IMG/VR virus record: IMGVR_UViG_3300031576_000025
Span: 18,219-82,218 of that record
Direction: 5' to 3' (one strand)
Source: a virus
Length of the DNA: 64,000 bases
Part shown: positions 58,281 through 64,000 of the stretch, piece by piece
How the letters are laid out: every line of letters starts with the position of its first letter
How positions within the stretch are numbered: the stretch's first letter is position 1
The notes under the pieces: generated by a model
What the model saw: the letters and a program-made list of their open reading frames with translations, nothing else
Database searches by the model: none
What the model was told of the DNA's origin: nothing
Program-made: the position numbers and the translations under genes

Positions 58281-58289
58281 TGATATAAT
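58281..58289 (+). promoter_or_regulatory. Extended -10 promoter with leaderless GTG
   Basis: TGA followed by TATAAT is an extended -10 (TGN-TATAAT), with no clear -35 box. The GTG of the RusA-like gene lies eight bases after it, about where transcription would start. Confidence 0.6.
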
Positions 58290-58297
58290 GCCGTCCT

Positions 58298-59140
58298 GTG
58301 TTCAGACCAGGAAATAACACAACCATCATCTGCCAGATGTGCAACGCCCCAACGCCATGGCGTGCGCACAGTCAAATATACTGCCCGCCCTGTTCTGAAA
58401 AACGAAACAAGGCGCGGGGCAAGGCGTGGGCGGTGGCCAACCCAACCCAGCGGACACCTGCGGACGTGGTAAAAGAGCAGGCGCGGCGGGACCTGCGCAA
58501 AAAGATTGGTGCTGCGACCAGCAAAGAAAATAGGGCAGACCTAACCTGGACACGGGCCGGTGACCCAACGCCGGATTACCTGGTGCGTGTATGGGTCCCA
58601 TGGACAACGGCGCTGCTGAAGAATCACTCATGGTCCTTATCACGCGGCATGGGACATGTTTTCCTACGACGGGAAACTAGGCAAATGCAGGACACATTGT
58701 ATTGGGCAATAAAGGCCCAGCCGGTCCATTTCTTTCATAATAAGGTGTGGGTGGATATCTTCGCGGAAAAGCCTGACCAGCGCAGCGGTGACGCAATCAA
58801 CCTCCTGGACCGCGTGGCCGATTCTATCAAGCGCGCCATCGGCGTTGACGACAGGTGGTACAGCGTCCGCCGCATAGACTGGTCCATCGTCAAAGAAAAT
58901 CCGCGCATCTATATCGGCATGGGGCAAGTGGATAGGTGGGACGGCCAGGTGTGCAGCCATTGTGGGCGCATTCTTTCCATTGATAATTTTCAGCGCAGCC
59001 GCGGCACAAAACTGGGCGTTGGCCGGTCCTGCAAGGACTGTTCCAGCGTGATTGATAAGCTGCGCCGTGACACAAAGCGTGCGACCCAGCAACATGGTCC
59101 TGCCGACTTGCCGCCCGACGTGGAACCGGCCGCACCGTAG
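58298..59140 (+). CDS. RusA-like Holliday junction resolvase candidate with zinc motifs
   Basis: A 280-residue protein starting at GTG 58298, right behind an extended -10 box. N-terminal CQMCNAPTPWRAHSQIYCPPC is a zinc ribbon. Residues about 155-210 follow the RusA pattern: KPDQRSGDAINLLDRVADSI, then GVDDRWYSVRRIDW and IYIGM. A second zinc motif (CSHCGRILSIDNFQRSRG ... GRSCKDC) follows, like those in HNH-type phage nucleases. RusA enzymes resolve branched DNA. The gene is visibly less GC-rich than its neighbours, has its own promoter and is likely a recent arrival. Confidence 0.6.
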   Translation: MFRPGNNTTIICQMCNAPTPWRAHSQIYCPPCSEKRNKARGKAWAVANPTQRTPADVVKEQARRDLRKKIGAATSKENRADLTWTRAGDPTPDYLVRVWVPWTTALLKNHSWSLSRGMGHVFLRRETRQMQDTLYWAIKAQPVHFFHNKVWVDIFAEKPDQRSGDAINLLDRVADSIKRAIGVDDRWYSVRRIDWSIVKENPRIYIGMGQVDRWDGQVCSHCGRILSIDNFQRSRGTKLGVGRSCKDCSSVIDKLRRDTKRATQQHGPADLPPDVEPAAP

Positions 59141-59179
59141 CCGCGGCAGTCCAACAGCGTGCATTAACAGTTTAACCTG

Positions 59180-59208
59180 TTGCAATAAACACCGCTGCGT
59201 GGTATTAT
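59180..59208 (+). promoter_or_regulatory. Promoter without operator, leaderless GTG
   Basis: TTGCAA, a 17-base spacer and TATTAT. The spacer lacks the YAGTAA element. The GTG at 59215 lies six bases after the -10, at the expected transcription start. The surrounding 70 bases are AT-richer than the rest of the window. Confidence 0.6.
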
Positions 59209-59214
59209 CGCCGC

Positions 59215-59577
59215 GTGGCAGAACCGTCGCGGCGCAGGCGCAAACATGAACGCCCGTATATTCGGCCAGTCGCTTTTTCGCAGCAAGTCCTTGCCCGCAA
59301 GTCCGCCAAATCCCACCTGCGCTGCGGCTGCTGCCACGGCCTGAACAAGGTCATGGGGGCAACTATCGTCTGGCGCGCCTGCCGGTGCGGCAACCCGGAC
59401 ACGCTGCGCTGCTTCGCGTGCTGTCGGTGCCGTGCGCACTGCAAGTGCGGGGTGCCCATGCTGATACCGGGGCGGCGCGTGCCGCCGCCGTGGGCACGTC
59501 CGGGGGATATGGAAAACATGCCGCTGCGGCGGGTGGTGGAAGTCCAGGGGCGCGCGCGCGTACTTTTGCTGGTCTAG
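59215..59577 (+). CDS. Cys-rich 120-aa protein, leaderless candidate
   Basis: GTG 59215. Basic N-terminus (EPSRRRRKHERPYIRPVAF), then LRCGCCHGLNKVMG, CRCGNPDTLRC and CCRCRAHCKCGVPML: about eleven cysteines, probably binding two or more zinc ions. Likely nucleic-acid-binding. It has its own promoter. Confidence 0.55.
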   Translation: MAEPSRRRRKHERPYIRPVAFSQQVLARKSAKSHLRCGCCHGLNKVMGATIVWRACRCGNPDTLRCFACCRCRAHCKCGVPMLIPGRRVPPPWARPGDMENMPLRRVVEVQGRARVLLLV

Positions 59578-59592
59578 GAATCGGGGGGGAAC

Positions 59593-60156
59593 ATGCGGGA
59601 CCAAGAAATTATACAGCGGGACGAGGCGGTGTCGGCGCAGGGCGCGAATCGTCTTATCCGGATGGCGGGGAATTTCGACAAGACCATCGCCGCCTTGCAG
59701 ACCCAGCTACAGCGCGCCAGCCAGGTGGCCATTCAGAACCACCTGAAGCTGGAAGCCATGGCCAGCCTGTTGGTGGACCAGCCGCCGCTTTTCCGCATGT
59801 TCGGCCGCGGCTGGTTCACGCGGCGGCTGACGGCGGCGGATTTGGACGCGCGTTTCTGCAAGCTGGAAGCCGACATGGCGGCCATGACGGCCGCCCGCGC
59901 CAAGGCCGAAGCCGAAGCCGTGGCCGCACAGACGGCCGCCGACGCGGCGCGGCAGGCGCGCGACGAAGCCCCTATGACGACGCCGGACGCCGTGGTGGAC
60001 CAGGGACGCAACGCAATCCTGGGGCCGGACGGCAAGCCGGTGGCCCATGCGTCCGTCAGCGGGGCTGGCGCGGTTTCTGGACGCAAAGGCGTGGTGGCCC
60101 CCCCGGAAGGGGCGGGGCCTGCGGCGGGGGTCGGCGGTGGCGAACCTGGGGCGTGA
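59593..60156 (+). CDS. Helical 187-aa protein
   Basis: ATG behind CGGGGGGGAAC. Residues 1-120 are long helices (DKTIAALQTQLQRASQVAIQ, LEADMAAMTAARAKAEAEAV); the tail is Gly/Ala/Pro-rich. Coiled-coil protein, function unknown. Confidence 0.5.
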   Translation: MRDQEIIQRDEAVSAQGANRLIRMAGNFDKTIAALQTQLQRASQVAIQNHLKLEAMASLLVDQPPLFRMFGRGWFTRRLTAADLDARFCKLEADMAAMTAARAKAEAEAVAAQTAADAARQARDEAPMTTPDAVVDQGRNAILGPDGKPVAHASVSGAGAVSGRKGVVAPPEGAGPAAGVGGGEPGA

Positions 60157-60196
60157 AGCCGGGCCTGGAAATTCAGGGCCGAAGGGGGCCATAATC

Positions 60197-60397
60197 GTGA
60201 AAGGGCTGTACGAACGCCGGACCTGTGGGAAGCTGAAGGGCGGGCGCGGGTGCGGCAAGGGGTTTTGGCCGCAGTACCCCAACCAGCAGGTGTGCGCCGG
60301 GTGCGGTCCTAAGCTGCGGGCCGCCTACCTGCTGCGGTTCCAGAAGCTACACCGCAAGCAAAAGCGGCAGGAATGGACGGGGGACAGGGCAGCATGA
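60197..60397 (+). CDS. Small zinc-binding 66-aa protein
   Basis: GTG 60197 behind GAAGGGGGCC. RRTCGKLKGGRGCGKGFWPQ and CAGCGPKLRAAYLLRF form a CxxC-type ribbon with a basic tail. Probably nucleic-acid-binding. Overlaps the next start. Confidence 0.5.
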   Translation: MKGLYERRTCGKLKGGRGCGKGFWPQYPNQQVCAGCGPKLRAAYLLRFQKLHRKQKRQEWTGDRAA

Positions 60398-60636
60398 TTC
60401 CGAACGTGGGACTGGAAACGATGTTCGCGCTGTTCGGCATGTTCCTTGTCGTCATGGGCCTGGCCGGGTCGCAGCGCGTCAAGGTGGTGTCCATTGAAGT
60501 TGGCCCGCTGCGTGACGGCTGGCGCGTCGTCGCCGTCGTCATTGGCCTGCTGACCATGCTGGGAATCGGCGTGCTGCATATGCACCACGACCACGGGACG
60601 CACGAAGAACATGCGCACCCGGCGGCTGCGAAATGA
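60394..60636 (+). CDS. Two-span membrane protein with His-rich tail
   Basis: An 80-residue protein with hydrophobic segments at about 6-24 and 45-62 and a His-rich end (HMHHDHGTHEEHAHP). The tail could bind a metal or sense pH. Function unknown. Confidence 0.55.
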   Translation: MIPNVGLETMFALFGMFLVVMGLAGSQRVKVVSIEVGPLRDGWRVVAVVIGLLTMLGIGVLHMHHDHGTHEEHAHPAAAK

Positions 60637-61067
60637 CGGTGCGCACCGCCAAGGTCACCCTGCCAGCCGCCAGGCACGGCCGCGGCGCGCGCCGCGGGAA
60701 GGCCCTGCGCAGCTTCGCGCAATGGCTGGTGTCCGCATACCCCGGCCGCCTCCCGCTGACGTTCACGCTGGTGCCGCACGACGCCGTGCAGTCCATTGAC
60801 GGAAAGGGCGGCTTTGCCGTCTACCTGCCCGCCAAGAACGTGATTTATCAGGCGACCGGCGACCGGCGGCTGGACGCAGACGCCATGGCGCACGTGCTGG
60901 CGCACGAATACAAGCACTACCTGCAACGCTGCGCGCGGACGCCGTACACGCACCGCGGCGTGGCGCGCTGGGCCTGGGCGCGGGTGCGCGAATACAAGGA
61001 CCAAAGGCAGTACGGACGGACGGCGAAGAAAACTTCAAGGCGGCGCACCAGGGGGGTTCTGGCATGA
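60633..61067 (+). CDS. HExxH metalloprotease-like 144-aa protein
   Basis: ATG 60633. LAHEYKHYLQRC contains HEYKH at 91-95, a zincin-type HExxH. A basic N-terminus and basic tail surround it. A third zinc ligand is not obvious. Size and motif recall small SprT/WLM-like proteins. It is the second HExxH protein of the window. Confidence 0.55.
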   Translation: MTVRTAKVTLPAARHGRGARRGKALRSFAQWLVSAYPGRLPLTFTLVPHDAVQSIDGKGGFAVYLPAKNVIYQATGDRRLDADAMAHVLAHEYKHYLQRCARTPYTHRGVARWAWARVREYKDQRQYGRTAKKTSRRRTRGVLA

Positions 61068-61639
61068 AAGGGAAGCAGGCAGCCGCGGTGGACGCTGGCG
61101 CTGGGCCGCTGGACGCGGCCGAAGTGGACATGACGAAGGGCGGGCGGTTCCGCAAGGTCACGGCCACGCTGGCGCTGCAAATGGACCGGCCTTTCAGGGT
61201 CCAGACCAAGGAAGGCGTCATGGTCGGAAAGGCTGGGGACTGGTTGGCCGAAGGCGCGCACGGCGAACGCTACCCCATTGACGCCGCGATTTTCGCGGAC
61301 ACCTACGTGCCCGCCGCCAGCGGGGCCCCCAACGGGTCGCGGGTCTACGCGGCGCTGGGCTATGAAGTCCAGTTCCAGCACGGGCCGCGGGAAGAAAAGG
61401 GGCGCAACGGGTGCCGGGTGGACGAGCTGCTGCGGCTGTGCATGGTCCGGCTGGACCAGCTGAACGCCGGTGCCGGGGCCTGCCGGGAATTCAGCCTGTC
61501 CCTGACCCACCTGGAAACCGCCCTGTTGTGGCTGCAACGGCGGACCCAGCGCCGGGTGGAACAGGGGGTGTCCGGCACCAACAAGCCGCACACCAACGCC
61601 TACCAGCTGGTGGAAAGCCCCATGGCGGTTTCCACGTGA
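61064..61639 (+). CDS. PGDYG-like domain plus Acb2/Tad1-like hairpin: candidate anti-defence protein
   Basis: A 191-residue protein. Residues about 45-82 (VQTKEGVMVGKAGDWLAEG, then YPIDAAIFADTY) match the PGDYG pattern of phage accessory proteins. Residues about 117-165 form a helical hairpin with REFSLSLTHLETALLWLQRR, very like the LTxLExAxxW core of Acb2/Tad1 hairpin proteins, which soak up cyclic nucleotide or ADPR signals used by CBASS and Thoeris defences. No such domain pair is known to me as tested. Identification rests on the motif. Confidence 0.6.
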   Translation: MKGKQAAAVDAGAGPLDAAEVDMTKGGRFRKVTATLALQMDRPFRVQTKEGVMVGKAGDWLAEGAHGERYPIDAAIFADTYVPAASGAPNGSRVYAALGYEVQFQHGPREEKGRNGCRVDELLRLCMVRLDQLNAGAGACREFSLSLTHLETALLWLQRRTQRRVEQGVSGTNKPHTNAYQLVESPMAVST

Positions 61640-61977
61640 AAACACGCCATGTGGCCGGGCCGGACGACCGGGTGGCGGTTCTGGACGCCCCCGTGGTCCC
61701 CACCGGCGGCGCTGACCAGGCCACGAAGCCGGAAGAAAAGGAATCCATTGACGACCTGTACCGGCGGGCGCGCAAGCCCCCCGCGGAAGGTCCGTGCAAG
61801 GGCTGCGGACAGGACCGGCCGCTGAACCGCCTAATGCTTTGCTTCCGCTGCTGGGTGCTTAAGAACTTGTCCGACTGGGCCAAGCTGGAAGGTAACAGCT
61901 GGTCCGTGGGTCAGCCGCACCCGTCGTGGTGCCACTGCGGGCTGCCGGAACATGCCGGGCAGGGCGGCGGGAACTAG
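61636..61977 (+). CDS. Hypothetical 113-aa protein with zinc motif
   Basis: GTG 61636. The first half is disordered; CKGCGQDRPLNRLMLCFRCW and WCHCGLPEH form Cys pairs. Coupled to the candidate anti-defence gene by a four-base overlap. Function unknown. Confidence 0.5.
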   Translation: MKTRHVAGPDDRVAVLDAPVVPTGGADQATKPEEKESIDDLYRRARKPPAEGPCKGCGQDRPLNRLMLCFRCWVLKNLSDWAKLEGNSWSVGQPHPSWCHCGLPEHAGQGGGN

Positions 61978-61985
61978 GGGGGGTC

Positions 61986-62399
61986 ATGCAATCGCGCAAG
62001 CTGTTTGTGGTGGACCAGGTGACGGACGACAGCACGGGCTGCCACGTCGTCGGGGAACTGGATTACGGAATCTTCGGTGACGCTTACGACTACCTGGCGA
62101 ACGAACCGGACGGCCGGGCGAAACTGTCGGCTTTCCTGAAAGGCTTGGCTGACGCCGCCCTAAACGGCACCGCGCCGTTCAGCAAGGCCGTGGTGGAAAC
62201 GGCCAAGCGGCAGCCTGGCGCGCCGGTGGCAAAGTCCGCGGTTCTGGCCGCCCCGGGGACCCCCCCCGGCGGCGGTGCCCCCGTGGAACCTGGGCGCAAG
62301 GGCGTCCACCCGCTGGCCGCGGCCTTGGTGGCGCTGACCGAATGGCGCAAGCGGCGCGCGCAGACGCCCCCGTTGCCAAAGCCAATGGGGTGGTGGTAG
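61986..62399 (+). CDS. Hypothetical 137-aa protein
   Basis: ATG 61986 behind CTAGGGGGGGTC. N-terminal alpha-beta part (KLFVVDQVTDDSTGCHVVGE), Pro/Ala-rich linker and a final helix. Function unknown. Confidence 0.5.
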   Translation: MQSRKLFVVDQVTDDSTGCHVVGELDYGIFGDAYDYLANEPDGRAKLSAFLKGLADAALNGTAPFSKAVVETAKRQPGAPVAKSAVLAAPGTPPGGGAPVEPGRKGVHPLAAALVALTEWRKRRAQTPPLPKPMGWW

Positions 62400-62710
62400 C
62401 CGTGGCCGTCAACGTGTGGGGGTGGCGGCGCTGGGTGGCCTGGGGCACGCTGACCGTGCTGGTGGGGGCGGCGCTGGCAGGGGCGTGGGGCTGCGCGCCG
62501 CGCAAGGTCGCGCCGGTGACCGGCCTGCCTAGCGCGGCACAGACCGTGGTTAACAGCAGCACGACCTACCGGGTGGACCAGGGGCAGCCCGCGGCGCGCC
62601 CGGCGGCTGCGGTGAAGCCGTGCCCGCTGGACCCTGGGGCCCCGTGCAGCCTGGGCACGCCAGGGTCATGGGACGCCCCGGCGACCCGCGACACGCCGGG
62701 AAAACGGTAG
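62393..62710 (+). CDS. Membrane-anchored proline-rich protein
   Basis: GTG 62393 overlaps the previous stop; GTG 62402 is an alternative. A hydrophobic segment (WVAWGTLTVLVGAALAGAWG) is followed by Cys and a Pro/Ala-rich tail. The Cys position resembles a lipobox but the residues before it (AWG) are poor. Possible lipoprotein or outer spanin; uncertain. Confidence 0.45.
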   Translation: MVAVAVNVWGWRRWVAWGTLTVLVGAALAGAWGCAPRKVAPVTGLPSAAQTVVNSSTTYRVDQGQPAARPAAAVKPCPLDPGAPCSLGTPGSWDAPATRDTPGKR

Positions 62711-62715
62711 GCCGT

Positions 62716-63201
62716 ATGGCGCAGCAAGAAATGGCCAGGTTGCTGGTGGACAAGGACTGCAAGGCGTGCGTGACGGATTGGCTGCGCGGGCCGCAAGCCG
62801 CAGCCGGTCTGGCGGCCGGTGGCGACGTTGCCGGGCTGCTGACGTTCAAGCCGTGCGCGGACCACAAGCGGTTCGCCTGCGGCTGCGTGCTGGAACAGCT
62901 GGACCGCGGCAAGGTGTCCATGACGCCATGCCAGGTGCACGCGGCGGAAATGTTCACCAAGGGCGGCTTCACAATGGACTTCGCGCCCCCGAAGCCCCCG
63001 GTCACCGCCACGCTGGTCAACAACGGCGTGACGCGCCTGGCCGACAGCCTGAAGTGCAAGGGCTGCCACCCGCTGACCGGCGTGGTTCAGGACGCCAAGC
63101 TGGTCCGGCGCGTGGTGGTGGATGGCGCGCCAGCGGGGGAATACCGCTGCCCGCTGGACCATGTTTTCACGGCCGGACCTGTCACGGTGACGCCCACATG
63201 A
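62716..63201 (+). CDS. Cys-rich 161-aa protein
   Basis: ATG 62716. CKACVTDWLRGPQAAAG, PCADHKRFACGCVLEQL and LKCKGCHPLTGV provide several Cys pairs and a His. It probably binds zinc. Function unknown. Confidence 0.5.
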   Translation: MAQQEMARLLVDKDCKACVTDWLRGPQAAAGLAAGGDVAGLLTFKPCADHKRFACGCVLEQLDRGKVSMTPCQVHAAEMFTKGGFTMDFAPPKPPVTATLVNNGVTRLADSLKCKGCHPLTGVVQDAKLVRRVVVDGAPAGEYRCPLDHVFTAGPVTVTPT

Positions 63202-63500
63202 AGCTGGGCAGCTGCCGCGCGTGGGTCCCGACCACGTACTACCGGGACGTTGGCCTGTGCGACTGCAAGCTGGCGATTCAGGATGGCTACTGCGTGCGGC
63301 ACAGGTCGCGCGCCGCCGCCTTGCAGCCCAACGACGTTGCCAGGCTGGTGTGCCGCGGCTGCGGCGCGACAGCGGGCACGCGGGAAGGCGAAGTGGTGGC
63401 GCGCGCGTGTTTTCAGCACGCCTTCGCGCGCTGCGGCGGGAAGGTGGTTTTGGTGGCGGCGCGCTTGCCGGAATCGGTCAAGCGAATGCTGGGGGTGTAA
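63198..63500 (+). CDS. Cys-rich 100-aa protein
   Basis: ATG 63198. LCDCKLAIQDGYCVRH and CRGCGATAGTREG with later Cys. Likely zinc-binding. Coupled to both neighbours. Confidence 0.5.
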   Translation: MKLGSCRAWVPTTYYRDVGLCDCKLAIQDGYCVRHRSRAAALQPNDVARLVCRGCGATAGTREGEVVARACFQHAFARCGGKVVLVAARLPESVKRMLGV

Positions 63501-63688
63501 TGGCGAAGCGGTGCAGGTTTCTTGCTGGTGGTTCCAGCCTGGCGACGGGCAAGCTGTGCGGCGCGCCGGGGCAGCGTGTGCTAGTGACGGTGCTTGAGGG
63601 GTTCCAGGCCAACGGGCCGGTGCTGCGCCCAGCGCAGGCCGCCGTAGCTGTGACGCTGTGCCAGACGCACCAGGGCGTGTTCGGGTGA
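63500..63688 (+). CDS. Hypothetical 62-aa protein
   Basis: ATG 63500 within the previous stop. CRFLAGGSSLATGKLCGAPG and a VTLCQTHQGVF end; three cysteines. Function unknown. Confidence 0.45.
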   Translation: MAKRCRFLAGGSSLATGKLCGAPGQRVLVTVLEGFQANGPVLRPAQAAVAVTLCQTHQGVFG

Positions 63689-63963
63689 CGCCGCCGGTCG
63701 GCGTTTCTTGCCCGGCTTGCCCGGACAGCATGGGGCTGACGGACACGGGGCTGTGCGTGCGCTGCGAAGGAAGCGGCGTGGTTCTGCTGGACGCGGGGCT
63801 GGGGCATGGCGCAATGGTGGCGCAGGCCGCTGTTAACGGCAAGGTTCCAGGTTCGAGTCCTGGTGCCCCAGTCGCGGGCCCGGTCAACAGCAGGGCGTTG
63901 TCCGCGCACGACGGGACGGCGTGGGTGGATTGGCTGGACACCGGGGTGGCGGAGCATGGGTGA
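63685..63963 (+). CDS. Small zinc-finger reading frame that runs through a tRNA gene
   Basis: GTG 63685 overlaps the previous stop. The first 37 residues look like a real zinc finger (CPACPDSMGLTDTGLCVRC then EGSG), similar to DnaJ-type CxxC..CxxCxGxG motifs. The rest is encoded by the tRNA-Asn gene and beyond, and looks less protein-like. The frame stays open to 63963 and overlaps the next ATG, so it may be translated, or the true gene may be cut by the tRNA. Confidence 0.4.
   Translation: MTPPVGVSCPACPDSMGLTDTGLCVRCEGSGVVLLDAGLGHGAMVAQAAVNGKVPGSSPGAPVAGPVNSRALSAHDGTAWVDWLDTGVAEHG
63800..63871 (+). tRNA. tRNA-Asn (anticodon GTT)
   Basis: Full cloverleaf: seven perfect acceptor pairs (TGGGGCA / TGCCCCA), D stem GCGC/GCGC, an anticodon stem with one mismatch, loop CTGTTAA with anticodon GTT at 63832-63834, five-base variable loop, T stem CCAGG/CCTGG with loop TTCGAGT, and discriminator G. 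CCA is not encoded. It reads AAC, a very common codon in the phage structural genes. It lies within a reading frame on the same strand. Confidence 0.9.
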
Positions 63964-64000
63964 CAACGCGGCGGAAGTGGCGCGGGCGGTGGCTGCCGAC
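63956..64000 (+). CDS. Start of a further gene (partial)
   Basis: ATG 63956 overlaps the previous stop by eight bases and opens a frame (GDNAAEVARAVAAD) that runs off the right edge. Nothing can be said about its product. Confidence 0.4.
   Translation, partial: MGDNAAEVARAVAAD

Noticed and set aside
59165-59184. AACAG / CTGTT inverted repeat as operator
   Set aside because: Short, partly overlaps the -35 box, and not repeated elsewhere; could be chance in an AT-richer gap.

Overview
The window is a contiguous piece of a tailed bacteriophage or prophage genome (siphovirus-like) with very GC-rich DNA, near-continuous coding, frequent GTG starts and 1-8 base start/stop overlaps. The left edge cuts a capsid maturation protease; terminase and portal genes presumably lie further left, outside the window. 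The host cannot be named from the sequence. It should be a high-GC bacterium using TTGACA/TATACT-type promoters. Several genes start 6-8 nt after a -10 box, which suggests some leaderless initiation, as is common in Actinobacteria and the Deinococcus-Thermus group.

Layout. 1-8 kb: protease/scaffold, major capsid protein, then an unusual insertion of three FN3/beta-helix genes (2134-6854) between capsid and connector genes. 7-11 kb: head-tail connectors, tail terminator, tail tube, a tail assembly chaperone candidate. 10.7-17.9 kb: tape measure and two large tail-tip proteins carrying lectin-like domains. 17.9-23.6 kb: a 1,655-residue repeat protein and small proteins, all with N-terminal signal peptides. 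23.6-26.3 kb: lysis and membrane genes (XhlA-like holin candidate, M15 peptidase endolysin, small membrane proteins). 26.3-28.4 kb: the only leftward genes: a tyrosine integrase with a candidate attP, two coupled small genes, and one very small gene.

28.5-64 kb: rightward early/accessory genes. They include a DUF932 protein, a Spo11/TopoVI-A-like TOPRIM protein, an HTH regulator, a recombination pair (Rad52-like annealing candidate plus Cas4-like nuclease), a replication initiator candidate with a DnaC-like loader, DUF5131, a DNA methyltransferase, an ASCH protein, a SprT-like protease, an ADP-ribosyltransferase-like protein, an AAA+ ATPase, an MmcB-like nuclease, a RusA-like resolvase and an Acb2/Tad1-like candidate anti-defence protein. 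Many very small proteins with cysteine pairs fill the right third. A tRNA-Asn(GTT) lies near the right end, inside a small reading frame.

Regulation. Seven promoters (two leftward, five rightward) share one architecture: GGGYC directly upstream of a -35 box, exactly five bases, then a conserved YAGTAA-type element in the spacer, then the -10 box. This looks like a phage-wide operator set. The small HTH gene at 32719 lies behind one of these promoters and is a candidate regulator. Together with the integrase this suggests a temperate phage. Apart from the four leftward genes at 26485-28356, all genes run rightward. No gap without a gene exceeds 300 bases.
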